From Saprospiraceae bacterium (lineage in GTDB: Bacteria; Bacteroidota; Bacteroidia; Chitinophagales; Saprospiraceae), in contig JAKVCU010000007.1 in assembly GCA_022448955.1 (NCBI GenBank), positions 1-64,000 of the forward strand: a DNA stretch of 64,000 nucleotides, in the 5' to 3' direction. This document shows, in pieces, positions 9,508-17,674 of the stretch (position 1 is the first letter of the stretch; each line of letters opens with the position of its first letter). The position numbers were made by a program, and so were the translations under genes. A model generated the notes under the pieces. That model searched no databases, was not told the origin of the DNA, and saw only the letters and a list, made by a program, of their open reading frames with translations.

Positions 9508-10137
9508 TTAGATTAGATTGTATGAAATATGATAAGGATCTAAAAATCGAATCTTCCATTGATCCCAGAAGGAGACTTTATAATCTGATGGTAATCGATC
9601 AAGGTCTTCTAGGGTTGTGGAAGCAGCAAACCGAATTTTCCAGTTTTTATGCGAAAGCTGTTGTTTTATTCTATCTTCTAAACCAGTGTACTGATCAAGA
9701 ATACTAGGGGTTAAAAAATCACCTAGATTCCAGAGTGCTTTATACAAGATAGCAAGATTATCGTGATCTAAATAAGGCTGAATAAGCTCGATAATTTGAT
9801 CATTATAAGCTGTTGCTTCCAAATCTGCAAAGCCAATTTCGTCTAAACATTCTAATATTTCAAATGGATTGGGAGCCTTTTCTGCTGCTTGAAAAGCTCT
9901 TCGATATTCTTTTACAAAAAAGCCGCCCCATTTTTTAGGTTCATCGCTTAAAGCTTCATAAATCACTTCAATGCCAGAGAATAATACCTGATCAAAGTGT
10001 TGCTTCACCTCTTTTGCAAAATCCTTTGACCTTTGAGTATTGGCATATCGTCTGATCTTTGTCAGCAACTCGGTTTGCTCTGTTTCCTCTAAATCCCAGA
10101 ATTGGGCAATTGTTTGTTTGAAATCAGTTAGAGACAT
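9508..10137 (-). CDS. Hypothetical cytoplasmic helical protein
   Basis: A 209-residue protein without signal peptide or membrane segment. It is rich in amphipathic helices, with a short Trp-containing motif (QFWDLEETEQTELLTKIRRY) near the N-terminus and a helix repeat near the end (LSHKNWKIRFAASTTLEDL) that looks like a HEAT-type unit. I do not recognise a family. The ATG at 10137 is the first in frame; the upstream T9SS peptidase gene on the same strand ends 103 bases away, so co-transcription is possible but not shown. Confidence 0.7.
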   Translation of the reverse strand: MSLTDFKQTIAQFWDLEETEQTELLTKIRRYANTQRSKDFAKEVKQHFDQVLFSGIEVIYEALSDEPKKWGGFFVKEYRRAFQAAEKAPNPFEILECLDEIGFADLEATAYNDQIIELIQPYLDHDNLAILYKALWNLGDFLTPSILDQYTGLEDRIKQQLSHKNWKIRFAASTTLEDLDRLPSDYKVSFWDQWKIRFLDPYHISYNLI

Positions 10138-10240
10138 GCGTGAAGGTTAATCATATAATAGTTATAGTCTATCCGTTAATAGTATAAAGCTTAATGAGGA
10201 AAATAGGTACCCAGTCTATGAACCATTAACCTTTAACCAA

Positions 10241-11539
10241 TTACGATTTAACAAAAGGCAACTGAATAGCGCCACCTTTTACATAAATACTTAGATAATA
10301 TAAGCCTTTCGGCAAATGAGATACATCAATATTTCTTTCCAATTTGCCCGACCATACCGATTTGGCTTGCCCATTGATGATAGTTGCACTATCAATGACT
10401 ACATTTTGTTGATTATTGATCGTTACAAACTCGTTCACAGGATTTTGCGAAAGCGAAATACCTGATATAGCAGGAAGGGTTTCCACGGAAGTGAGAACAT
10501 CCGCACAATCGCCATTCGTATCACTTATAATTTGCAAAGTGCCATCTTCCACATACCAATTTTCCCAAATACCATTAGAAGGATTGCTCCAATCATTTAA
10601 GTCTATGGCTAATGTGCCATAAGTTGCACCGCCCACTTTGTACGCTTTTACTGCACTCTGTCCACGTACCCAATGTAGTGCTTCACCTTGCATCATCTGC
10701 TCTGGCAGTGGTGCTGCTTGGCAATTGGTTTGAATAAAGTAAGCAAAGTCATCATATTGAGGGTATTCTCCGAAGACAATCGCTTGTCCCATTTCATTGA
10801 TGCAGACAGCAGTATACTCATTACATGCAATTCCAAAGTACTGTTCCCCTGTTTCAGCAGCTAGGCGTGCTAAGAAAGTAAGATGTCTTCCTTTGCGATC
10901 TCTTTGATCGTAGTGCGTATCGGTAATAACATTAGTTAAGATCGGTGTTTCCACAAAATCATCATGCCCAATAATATCCATAAATGGATGAAAAGGATCA
11001 GAAAGTGCTTCCGCAGAAATTACGCCCGAACTTGTTGGCGTATAATAAGCCTTACCTAATATAGCCATCCCTGCGCTTGTTCCTCCTACAGTTGCACCTT
11101 TTTCATTAATCAAATCATTAATGGCCTCTTCAATGGGAGTATCTTTCCAATAAGAGTAATAATCGAATTGATCACCACCTGCGATGAATAATACCTCTGC
11201 ATTTTCAATGGTTTGAATCACAAAAGGATCATTTGCTGCATCCACATTGTGGAACAGAATTGTTTCTACAGAATTGACATTTACACTCAAATCAGAAAAG
11301 AAATAATTGTTATAGCCGTCTGATCCACTTGCACGGATCACAACGACATCACCACCATCTGCTCTTTCGAGCATCCATTGCATAGCATCATCATTGTCGC
11401 CACCGCCACCAGCCAAAACTATTCCTGATAAATGATTGGATTGAACATCTGCATCATCACCAGTAAGCCAATAAGAATAGGACTGAGCAAAGGTAGTTGT
11501 TGATAAAGTTGTGAGTAAAAAGAAGAATACGTACCGCAT
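10241..11539 (-). CDS. T9SS-exported cyanophycinase-like S51 peptidase
   Basis: Serine peptidase-like protein of family S51 (cyanophycinase/peptidase E). The frame is open upstream, but the ATG at 11539 starts a clear signal peptide (MRYVFFFLLTTLSTTTFAQ), giving 432 residues. The nucleophile elbow is GGTSAGM, preceded by the FIAGGDQFDYYSYW stretch, as in cyanophycinases; the catalytic His region is present as DTHYDQRDRKGR. A C-terminal T9SS sorting domain of about 75 residues (ISLSQNPVNE at its start, LPKGLYYLSI near its end) sends it outside the cell. An exported enzyme would act on extracellular cyanophycin or Asp-containing peptides rather than on stored polymer, but substrate is inferred from family only. 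Confidence 0.85.
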   Translation of the reverse strand: MRYVFFFLLTTLSTTTFAQSYSYWLTGDDADVQSNHLSGIVLAGGGGDNDDAMQWMLERADGGDVVVIRASGSDGYNNYFFSDLSVNVNSVETILFHNVDAANDPFVIQTIENAEVLFIAGGDQFDYYSYWKDTPIEEAINDLINEKGATVGGTSAGMAILGKAYYTPTSSGVISAEALSDPFHPFMDIIGHDDFVETPILTNVITDTHYDQRDRKGRHLTFLARLAAETGEQYFGIACNEYTAVCINEMGQAIVFGEYPQYDDFAYFIQTNCQAAPLPEQMMQGEALHWVRGQSAVKAYKVGGATYGTLAIDLNDWSNPSNGIWENWYVEDGTLQIISDTNGDCADVLTSVETLPAISGISLSQNPVNEFVTINNQQNVVIDSATIINGQAKSVWSGKLERNIDVSHLPKGLYYLSIYVKGGAIQLPFVKS

Positions 11540-11569
11540 TTTTGAAAGGTAATATAATTGGAAAGCTTG

Positions 11570-11608
11570 AAAACAACAAAAGACTTCCTGCAAGATTTGC
11601 AGGAAGTC
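11570..11608 (-). terminator. Rho-independent terminator (minus strand)
   Basis: A perfect 12-bp inverted repeat (GACTTCCTGCAA at 11582-11593 and its complement at 11597-11608, 3-base loop), followed on the minus strand by a T-rich tract (11570-11581). It lies between the gene ending at 11747 and the peptidase start at 11539, so it either ends the former or acts as a leader attenuator of the latter. Confidence 0.7.
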
Positions 11609-11746
11609 GCAATAGTCAATGGATATTTGTTTTATGCCACCGAACAAGTAACTTTATCTAAGCACTTATCGGTGAATAAATCGTATACCCTTATATATCT
11701 CAATAAAACTCATAAATTCGTTGAGGGGCATAGTTAAGCCCATATG

Positions 11747-12091
11747 TTAGATTTCGGATTGGAACGCAATCTTAATGTTATAATCAGTTGTTGCAGAGGT
11801 AGATTTTATATCTAATTGTTGCTCGTCTAGCTGTTGTGTGATGAAATTCTTCAAGTACTCGTTATCTGTTTTTACATTCAATACATTAATCGTACCATCG
11901 TCTTCCAAAGTAAATTGGAGGAATACATCAGCAGATTTGATGCCGTTCTTTGCCAATTCTGGCGTTTGAATAAGGCGTATCACCTCTTTTCTTACTTCTT
12001 TAGTGTCAGCTGTGCCATGCGTGCCAGTGTGAGCGAATACAGCTGTTGAAAATGCGGCGAATAAAGCAAAGCTCAAAAATAATTTTTTCAT
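11747..12091 (-). CDS. Small periplasmic protein, TonB-C-like fold
   Basis: A 114-residue protein with a signal peptide (MKKLFLSFALFAAFSTAVFA) followed by a short His-rich stretch (HTGTHG). The mature domain (about residues 32-114) has a helix and strand pattern with VFLQFTLEDDGTINVLNVKT and a closing helix-strand, as in the small TonB-C-terminal-like proteins common in Bacteroidota. There is no membrane anchor, so it is not a normal TonB. Role unknown. It is divergent from the DUF2721-type gene at 12433, and its long leader contains a hairpin at 12155-12183. Confidence 0.7.
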   Translation of the reverse strand: MKKLFLSFALFAAFSTAVFAHTGTHGTADTKEVRKEVIRLIQTPELAKNGIKSADVFLQFTLEDDGTINVLNVKTDNEYLKNFITQQLDEQQLDIKSTSATTDYNIKIAFQSEI

Positions 12092-12432
12092 AACGGATGA
12101 TTTTTAGTTAAGCAAGTGATCAGAATTCAATGATTGACGATAAAGATTGCCCAGGCATGAAGGTCACCCTTTCGGCTTCATGCGGTTCTCCTTGAATGTT
12201 GACCAGATTGCTTGGTACAAGGAATAATTTTACTGGTCAGACAAAGGACTCAAGTTCCTGATTATCTGTTCCTTAAAGTAGACCAAACTTGTAACATACT
12301 TACATATACAAAGATGGATAAAATTTAGAAAAGTTGCATGGGAGACAAAAAAAATTACAAGCACCTTCTATGAATGGGTATTTTTAGCAGATCAATATTA
12401 CCCCCTTTTCTACTGGAAGGCCTTGTTTATCT
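12092..12432. other. Divergent intergenic region with a leader hairpin
   Basis: This region holds the 5-prime flanks of two divergent genes. GCATGAAG at 12155-12162 pairs with CTTCATGC at 12176-12183 around a 13-base loop, probably within the leader of the minus-strand gene. I saw no ORF and no known riboswitch in it. Confidence 0.4.
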
Positions 12433-12894
12433 ATGAAAAAAGTAAATCACCCCATTTTCTTAAAAAAATTATTGAATTCATCTATTTTGCTAAAAAAATT
12501 TAAAATGGGAAATTGGATTTTTCCTTTAACGATACTACCTGGCATTGGATTATTAATTATGTCAACTACTCATTGGTCAGCTGCACTAACTGGAGAGATT
12601 AATAAATTATTTGAGCAAGATTCTTGCGACCGCTCGATACTAGCCCGAAAAATTCAACAGCTAGGTTTGATCAATAGAGCCTTAGTGATGTTATATATTG
12701 CGGCTTCTTTATCCGCGCTAGGTGGGTTCACAGGTGCTATTTGGGTGAATGATATGCACCAAGACGAGACACTTCCTGTAACTATCTTGACAGGTATCGG
12801 TGTATTATGTCTTTTTATAGGTACTTCTATGCTTATCATTTTTGCGGGGAGAGCCGTTCGGATTAAGCAAGACCAGTTTGAGCGACAGCTTTAA
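12433..12894 (+). CDS. DUF2721-like membrane protein
   Basis: A 153-residue membrane protein with three hydrophobic segments: WIFPLTILPGIGLLIMSTTH, then one around LVMLYIAASLSALGGFTG, then ILTGIGVLCLFIGTSMLIIF. The long helix between the first two carries the conserved LARKIQQLGLINRALVMLY stretch, typical of DUF2721 proteins (function unknown). Two starts are possible: the ATG at 12433, which adds a Lys-rich leader, or the ATG at 12505, which begins directly with the first membrane segment. I list the longer one but the shorter fits the family better. No operon partner. Confidence 0.75.
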   Translation: MKKVNHPIFLKKLLNSSILLKKFKMGNWIFPLTILPGIGLLIMSTTHWSAALTGEINKLFEQDSCDRSILARKIQQLGLINRALVMLYIAASLSALGGFTGAIWVNDMHQDETLPVTILTGIGVLCLFIGTSMLIIFAGRAVRIKQDQFERQL

Positions 12895-13048
12895 TCGAAG
12901 CACTTGTAAAATTTGCCGAATAATTGGAACTAATTTTATATCTTGATTGTATTAATTAATGATCTGATATAATCTATTAATTTAGTGTGAAATAATAAAA
13001 ATCAATTTCATAACTTTCTTGAAAACAAAAAACTAAAAAGGATACAAA

Positions 13049-13816
13049 ATGAGTAGACGAAAAGGATTTTTTGAGTCACGTAATCCAATCATGACGGATA
13101 AGGTTTTCCAACGTGCGAACCAAAATCAAACCTTAGATAATGATTTCATTCAGGCACGTGGTGCTAGAATGACCGTTACTGGTGCTGTAAATAAAACAAT
13201 GATCCTAACTGGTATTTTGCTGATTACAGCGTTATTCAGCTTTACTAGCCCAAGTCCATTATTGACATGGGGTGGTGCGATAGGCGGATTTATTGTAGTT
13301 TTAATTTCTGTTTACAAACTGGAATATTCTGCCACCCTAGCACCAATTTATGCTGCTTTGGAGGGCTTATTTGTTGGGGGTATTTCTGCCATGTATGCCA
13401 ATGTATTTGATGGCATTATCTTCCAAGCTGTATCTTTAACGATAGCTGTTTTATTTGCTATGCTTTTCTTATACCGGTCTGGTTTAGTGAAAGTTACAGA
13501 AAAACTGCGTTCTGGTGTCTATATGGCTACTGGTGCTATCGCATTAGTATACATCTTAAACTTTGTACTAAGTTTCTTCGGTATTTCTGTTCCTTATTTA
13601 CATGCTGGTGGTCCAATTGGAATTGGTATCAGCTTAGTCATCATAGGTGTAGCAGCATTTAATCTTTTATTAGACTTTGACAACTTCGAAAAGGGAGAGC
13701 GCCATGGCGCACCTGCTTACATGGAGTGGTTCTTTGGTATGGGATTATTAATTACACTAGTATGGTTGTATATTGAAATTCTTCGTTTGATTGCCATTTT
13801 CTCTTCTAGCGATTAA
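13049..13816 (+). CDS. Bax inhibitor-1/YccA family membrane protein
   Basis: A 255-residue integral membrane protein of the Bax1-I (BI-1/YccA) family in the branch with a cytoplasmic N-terminal tail bearing NPIMTDKVFQRA. Seven hydrophobic segments can be counted from about residue 48 to the end, and the short Asp-containing loop after the sixth (LLLDFDNFEKGERHGAP) matches the family's conserved acidic region, linked to pH-gated calcium leak in characterised members. Physiological role in Bacteroidota is unknown. The gene is monocistronic: a promoterless AT-rich gap precedes it and a strong terminator lies directly after it. Confidence 0.92.
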   Translation: MSRRKGFFESRNPIMTDKVFQRANQNQTLDNDFIQARGARMTVTGAVNKTMILTGILLITALFSFTSPSPLLTWGGAIGGFIVVLISVYKLEYSATLAPIYAALEGLFVGGISAMYANVFDGIIFQAVSLTIAVLFAMLFLYRSGLVKVTEKLRSGVYMATGAIALVYILNFVLSFFGISVPYLHAGGPIGIGISLVIIGVAAFNLLLDFDNFEKGERHGAPAYMEWFFGMGLLITLVWLYIEILRLIAIFSSSD

Positions 13817-13832
13817 ACATAGCCTTATCTAA

Positions 13833-13868
13833 AAAAAAAGCACAGTCCTGAGGGCTGTGCTTTTTTTT
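13833..13868 (+). terminator. Strong terminator after the BI-1 gene
   Basis: A-run plus GCACAG (ending 13845) pairs with CTGTGC plus T-run (13855-13868). The symmetric A/T tracts would let it work on both strands. Confidence 0.85.
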
Positions 13869-14072
13869 GCTCAATCTTTTCCCACAAGGAGCTGAATAGT
13901 AAGCCCAAAAAATGGGTACAGCTTTCCTATCCTTAGCAATTCATTATTTTCAGTCTGACCATTTTATTATACATACAATTTTGCTTAGTTACTGGAGATG
14001 CCAGAATTAAGCTAATTTTTTGCGGTATTTCTTGACTTTTTTCTTCTTCATGCCCTATTTTTCAAATAAAAA

Positions 14073-14408
14073 ATGACAGCAGAAGAAAGAACTATACTGA
14101 AAAGTAAAATAGAAGCAACAATCATTCAAACAGAAGATGAAATACGTCAGTTAGAAAAAATGACTCAACCTATTAGCCCCGAAAATGCTATCGGCCGAGT
14201 CAGTAGAATGGATGCCATCAACAACAAAAGTGTCGCCGAAGCCTCCCTACGGTCTGCCAGCCGAAAGTTAAACAATCTGAAGTTAGCACTAAGCAAAATT
14301 GATAGTCCTGCCTTTGGGATTTGTACACGATGCAAAAAGCCCATTCCATCCGCTAGGCTGATGTTTATGCCTCAAAGTACACGTTGTGTACATTGTGCAG
14401 ATCGCTAA
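14073..14408 (+). CDS. TraR/DksA-family zinc-finger protein
   Basis: A 111-residue protein with an N-terminal coiled-coil hairpin (about residues 1-75, starting TAEERTILKSKIEATI) and a C-terminal four-Cys zinc finger: C84-x2-C87 and C105-x2-C108. This is the DksA/TraR fold, whose members bind the RNA polymerase secondary channel and change transcription at rRNA and stress promoters with ppGpp. It lacks the usual Asp-Asp pair at the coiled-coil tip as far as I can see (the tip is around EKMTQPISPENA), so activity may differ from DksA. Cytoplasmic, monocistronic. Confidence 0.88.
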   Translation: MTAEERTILKSKIEATIIQTEDEIRQLEKMTQPISPENAIGRVSRMDAINNKSVAEASLRSASRKLNNLKLALSKIDSPAFGICTRCKKPIPSARLMFMPQSTRCVHCADR

Positions 14409-14482
14409 ATAAAGCTCTGTCAGTTGGATGACATCAAAATATCGACCATTTGGTTTAAAAAATTGTAAAATCTTTGAGTTTA

Positions 14483-14515
14483 TTGTGCAACTATTCTGAA
14501 GGTATATTACCTTTG
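14483..14515 (+). promoter_or_regulatory. Candidate promoter of a small RNA
   Basis: TTG at 14483-14485, 22 bases, then TACCTTTG at 14508-14515, a full match to TAnnTTTG. A terminator lies about 250 bases downstream with no convincing ORF in between. Confidence 0.45.
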
Positions 14516-14521
14516 TTTCAA

Positions 14522-14768
14522 AATTGTGAACAGCTTGATTGTTAGAACATTAAGATTAAGCTTTCTAAATTTGCTGGAGTTCAAGTTTCCTTAACTCCAA
14601 TCAGCTTCTAAAAACTACATTATAAAAATATCGTTAAACAAAATTGTAAACTAAAAGTCTGTTTTTAGGTTACACTATTATACATTGATAATTCTACCTC
14701 TGAATATAAGATCGACTTTTAAGTTTCATACATTAGGGAGGGGAGCTTGCTTTAAGCTCCCTTTTTTT
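14522..14768 (+). ncRNA. Candidate structured small RNA ending at a terminator
   Basis: Between a promoter-like motif (14483-14515) and a strong terminator (14741-14768) lie about 245 bases without a good ORF. Two internal pairings are visible: TGGAGTT (14575-14581) with AACTCCA (14593-14599), and CTAAAAAC (14608-14615) with GTTTTTAG (14661-14668). The terminator stem is GGGAGCTT (14741-14748) with AAGCTCCC (14754-14761), then seven T. I do not recognise the family; 6S-like RNA or an unknown sRNA are possible. The DksA-type gene ends 100 bases upstream, so a long 3-prime UTR is the main alternative. Confidence 0.4.
14741..14768 (+). terminator. Rho-independent terminator
   Basis: 8-bp GC-rich stem (14741-14748/14754-14761), 5-base loop, then T7. 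It ends whatever transcript comes from upstream: the DksA-type gene or the candidate small RNA. Confidence 0.85.
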
Positions 14769-14884
14769 GTCTATAATTATTCTTGGAGATATTCAGAAAA
14801 AACTGACGATTACTTTACTTTTGATCTACATCTTTCCTTTGATGTAATTTGTTTTAATGTTAAATCAAAAAAATCTTCAAAAGC

Positions 14885-15361
14885 ATGAGAATCTTTCAAT
14901 TCCTAATAACCCTAATGATATTTGGTGTACTAAGTACTTGTGGTAATTCTGCAGCTGATCAAGCAGCCAAAGAACGCGAAGCTGAAAATGTTAAAGCGCA
15001 AGAACAAAAATGGGATCAGGTGATGTCTATTCACGATGAAGTAATGCCTTTAATACCAGATATTAATAAAGCCGTGAAGGTATTGAAAGAAAATATCACT
15101 GAAGACATAGCTGAAGAAAAGAAAGAGCAAATTATGTCAACTATAGGAAAGTTAGAGTCAGCAGATGAAGGAATGTTCAGCTGGATGGCTAATATTCGTC
15201 AAATCGAACCATTAAGAGATTCTATGAACCACCAAGAAATCATGCAATATCTCGAAAAAGAAATGGTAGCGGTTACAAAAGTAAAAGTAAATATTTTACT
15301 TGGCCTAGAAGAAGGCCAAGCCCTCATTACCAACCTAGTGCAAAAGGCCAAAGAAGACTAA
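14885..15361 (+). CDS. Putative lipoprotein, helical
   Basis: A 158-residue protein with an N-terminal export signal ending in LSTC-GN; Cys19 could be lipidated, although Thr at -1 is unusual for a lipobox. The mature part is almost entirely helical and highly charged, with the conserved-looking block WDQVMSIHDEVMPLIPDI and a second helix pair later (FSWMANIRQIEPLRDS). Proteins of this kind are common in Bacteroidota, often labelled 'viral A-type inclusion protein' without functional support. It lies 195 bases before the SCO gene, another predicted lipoprotein, on the same strand. Confidence 0.7.
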   Translation: MRIFQFLITLMIFGVLSTCGNSAADQAAKEREAENVKAQEQKWDQVMSIHDEVMPLIPDINKAVKVLKENITEDIAEEKKEQIMSTIGKLESADEGMFSWMANIRQIEPLRDSMNHQEIMQYLEKEMVAVTKVKVNILLGLEEGQALITNLVQKAKED

Positions 15362-15556
15362 GAGGGGCTGTTTAGGATTGATAAATTAGACTTAGCAATG
15401 GCTATCAGTATGCCAATAATATGCTTTTCTTTCGCTTAAGAAATGGCCCTGTATACCGATAGCTAGCGAATAATCAAATACTAGACAAACTATTGACTAT
15501 TTCGACTCGAACTACAAATTCCCTAACTAAACTATAGATTAAAATATATTAAGTTC

Positions 15557-16183
15557 ATGAGATATCTTTTTTTTCTATTTCTTCTCTCACTAATTGCTTG
15601 CCAAGAAAATCTTCCAGAAGAACCAACAGATCTTCCTATTTTAGGCAATCATGATATTCATCCGGATACCGGAGATACAACCCTTCACATCATTCCTAAT
15701 TTTGAATTCTATAACCAGGATAGTGTGCTCATAAATAATAATACGTTTGCTGAAAGAATATATGTGGCAGACTTCTTTTTTACATCCTGCCCAACCATTT
15801 GCCCTAAGGTGAAGAAAAATATGCTTCGCCTTTACGATAAGCATAAAAACAATCCAGAATTTGCATTGGTTTCTTATACGATCGATCCCAAAAGGGATAC
15901 CGTTGGCAAATTAAAGCAATATGCTACCAACCTAGATATCACTGAAAAGGATAAGTGGCATTTCCTTACTGGAGAAAAAGCAACCATCTATGATCTTGCC
16001 GAAGATTATATGAGTATCGCTGTAGAGGACGAGAATGTACCTGGTGGATTTGACCATAGTGGTTGGATTTTACTCATTGATGAAAATCGCCATATTCGCT
16101 CTTTCTGCGATGGTACAGACGCAGATGCTGTGACCAAATTCATGGATGATATAGATTGGCTACTAGCCAATAATGGGAAGTAA
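15557..16183 (+). CDS. SCO1/SenC-family copper chaperone lipoprotein
   Basis: Thioredoxin-fold copper protein that helps load copper into the CuA centre of cytochrome c oxidase or keeps its cysteines reduced. The 208 residues begin with a lipoprotein signal (lipobox LIAC, Cys15). The copper site is complete: C78-x3-C82 in FFFTSCPTICPKVKKNM, and the distal His in GGFDHSGWILLID. An inner-strand VSYTIDPKRDT is also typical of the family. Acts at the periplasmic face of a membrane. No cytochrome oxidase genes are in this window. The gene runs towards the convergent retron operon, whose last stop codon is 63 bases away. Confidence 0.93.
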   Translation: MRYLFFLFLLSLIACQENLPEEPTDLPILGNHDIHPDTGDTTLHIIPNFEFYNQDSVLINNNTFAERIYVADFFFTSCPTICPKVKKNMLRLYDKHKNNPEFALVSYTIDPKRDTVGKLKQYATNLDITEKDKWHFLTGEKATIYDLAEDYMSIAVEDENVPGGFDHSGWILLIDENRHIRSFCDGTDADAVTKFMDDIDWLLANNGK

Positions 16184-16246
16184 GATCAATATATTGGGTA
16201 ATCGTATAATAGAGAACTGTTATATGATTACCCATTCCACTATTCC

Positions 16247-17644
16247 CTAGTGTCTAATCCATGGATGCCTTAGCGCAACTTTTTTCGCCTGCTCTTCATT
16301 CACCATCTTGATAAATGCCCAATAGCCTTTCGCATAATTCTCTGCATTTTTGCCAATTCTTTGACTCATCACTTCCACTCCTTCTTTTTCATAATGGTGC
16401 AGAAAACTTCTAAATGCACGCATGTCCTTCCGGGAAATAGCAAGCTGTTCATTTACAACTACGCCTGTTACTGCTTGACGTTGATGTGGACGCATCACCT
16501 TCAACTTATCTGGATGTAACACAAAGGATTCATCTTCGATAATGTCTTTGGTATAATTCAAAACATGGCCCACTTTTGCTGCTGGGTCAGGATGAGAAAT
16601 GACCATATCATCCGCATAACGACTATAAAAAAAACCTAGCTTATTGCACAAACCTGTCATTCTTGCATCCAATCTTTTGCAGATAATATTTGTAATGGCA
16701 GCTGAAGTACAGGCGCCTTGCGGCAAATATCGCTCTCCTAAAGCGACATGATATTTTTTACCGTCCAAACTTGCTTCCATTCGAACTGAATCTGTACAAA
16801 GCAGTGCAAAGATACTCGCCACCCCTTCATTGTATCCAAAGCATTGAAATAAGCCTTTCACTCTCCTAAATTGAATGGAAGGGAAAAAATCTTTCAAGTC
16901 CATTTTAATAATGGTCTGATTATCTACATGGACTTTAGCATTGTCTACAATTGAGTGCTCTTTACGGAAAGCTTTTGCTGCTGGATGCAATGGGATCTTA
17001 TTCAATACCTGATCGAGTATCCATTCTTGCGCTTTACGCAAAAGCGGTTTTGACGAAGAAATCAAACGGATACCTCCACTCTTTTTGGGGATCTTGTACC
17101 GATCGTAGTGATCGATCTCTGATGCTTTTCTATGATAAGCCAACCAAGAAATTTGCCCTTCTGGAATTTCCATCGCTTTCGCTAAATCAGACACATCTTC
17201 TATTAATGGTAAATCTTGCTCTTCTAATTTTTGAGTTTCTGTCCCTTCAAATCTCAGTCCAGCAGATACCCCTTCTCCAAGGTAAAAAGGAGTTTTAAGG
17301 CGCTGCTGCTTTTGAGCAGCTTTTTTTTGTACTAATTCCTTTTGTTTTTGAACTCTTCGTTCTGCTCTTTCTTTGCGGACTCTTTCCATCCTTGCAAGTC
17401 GGATTTTCTTTAAGATCGTTTCTACGTCTGGTAATAAACGAAGTTCTTTGTCAATTTTTCGAAGCTCTTTTTGAATCGAGGCCTGTTCTTCCATTCCTCG
17501 TTTCATCACTTCTATTTCTTGGCGTGTTAGATCCAAAAATCCTAGTTGAATCATATCCTGCATAATGGCATATTGTCGGCCATATCTACGCCTATTTTCT
17601 TTCCATTCCTCTAAACTGATTCCTTTTTTGTTAGATGGCTTCAT
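16247..17644 (-). CDS. Retron-type reverse transcriptase with N-terminal extension
   Basis: RNA-directed DNA polymerase. Catalytic motifs are intact: RT motif A KMDLKDFFPSI (Asp249), LPQGACTS (307-314) and YADD (343-346). Two features specific to retron RTs are present: region X NAxxH (NAKVH, 235-239) and region Y VTG (392-394, in AVTGVVVN). The IPKKSGGIRLIS block (185-196) also matches. Typical retron RTs are about 310-400 residues; this one has 465, because an N-terminal Lys/Arg/Glu-rich, probably coiled-coil region (about 1-130) precedes the RT fold. Motifs of group II intron maturases and of DGR RTs are absent. It is the last gene of a minus-strand run, 30 bases after the WGR-like gene; candidate msr-msd RNAs lie at the head of that run (24883-25536). 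Expected role: make msDNA for an anti-phage system. Confidence 0.9.
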   Translation of the reverse strand: MKPSNKKGISLEEWKENRRRYGRQYAIMQDMIQLGFLDLTRQEIEVMKRGMEEQASIQKELRKIDKELRLLPDVETILKKIRLARMERVRKERAERRVQKQKELVQKKAAQKQQRLKTPFYLGEGVSAGLRFEGTETQKLEEQDLPLIEDVSDLAKAMEIPEGQISWLAYHRKASEIDHYDRYKIPKKSGGIRLISSSKPLLRKAQEWILDQVLNKIPLHPAAKAFRKEHSIVDNAKVHVDNQTIIKMDLKDFFPSIQFRRVKGLFQCFGYNEGVASIFALLCTDSVRMEASLDGKKYHVALGERYLPQGACTSAAITNIICKRLDARMTGLCNKLGFFYSRYADDMVISHPDPAAKVGHVLNYTKDIIEDESFVLHPDKLKVMRPHQRQAVTGVVVNEQLAISRKDMRAFRSFLHHYEKEGVEVMSQRIGKNAENYAKGYWAFIKMVNEEQAKKVALRHPWIRH

Positions 17645-17674
17645 TATCGTTACTTTTTTGGTGATAAAAAAGGC

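Noticed and set aside
14685-14888. 67-codon frame before the lipoprotein gene
   Set aside because: It runs across a strong terminator and overlaps the next start codon; residues look random.
16247-17644. RT as part of a diversity-generating retroelement or a group II intron
   Set aside because: The RT has NAxxH and VTG of retrons and a LPQG motif, not the DGR variant; there is no maturase or endonuclease domain and no template/variable repeat pair was seen.
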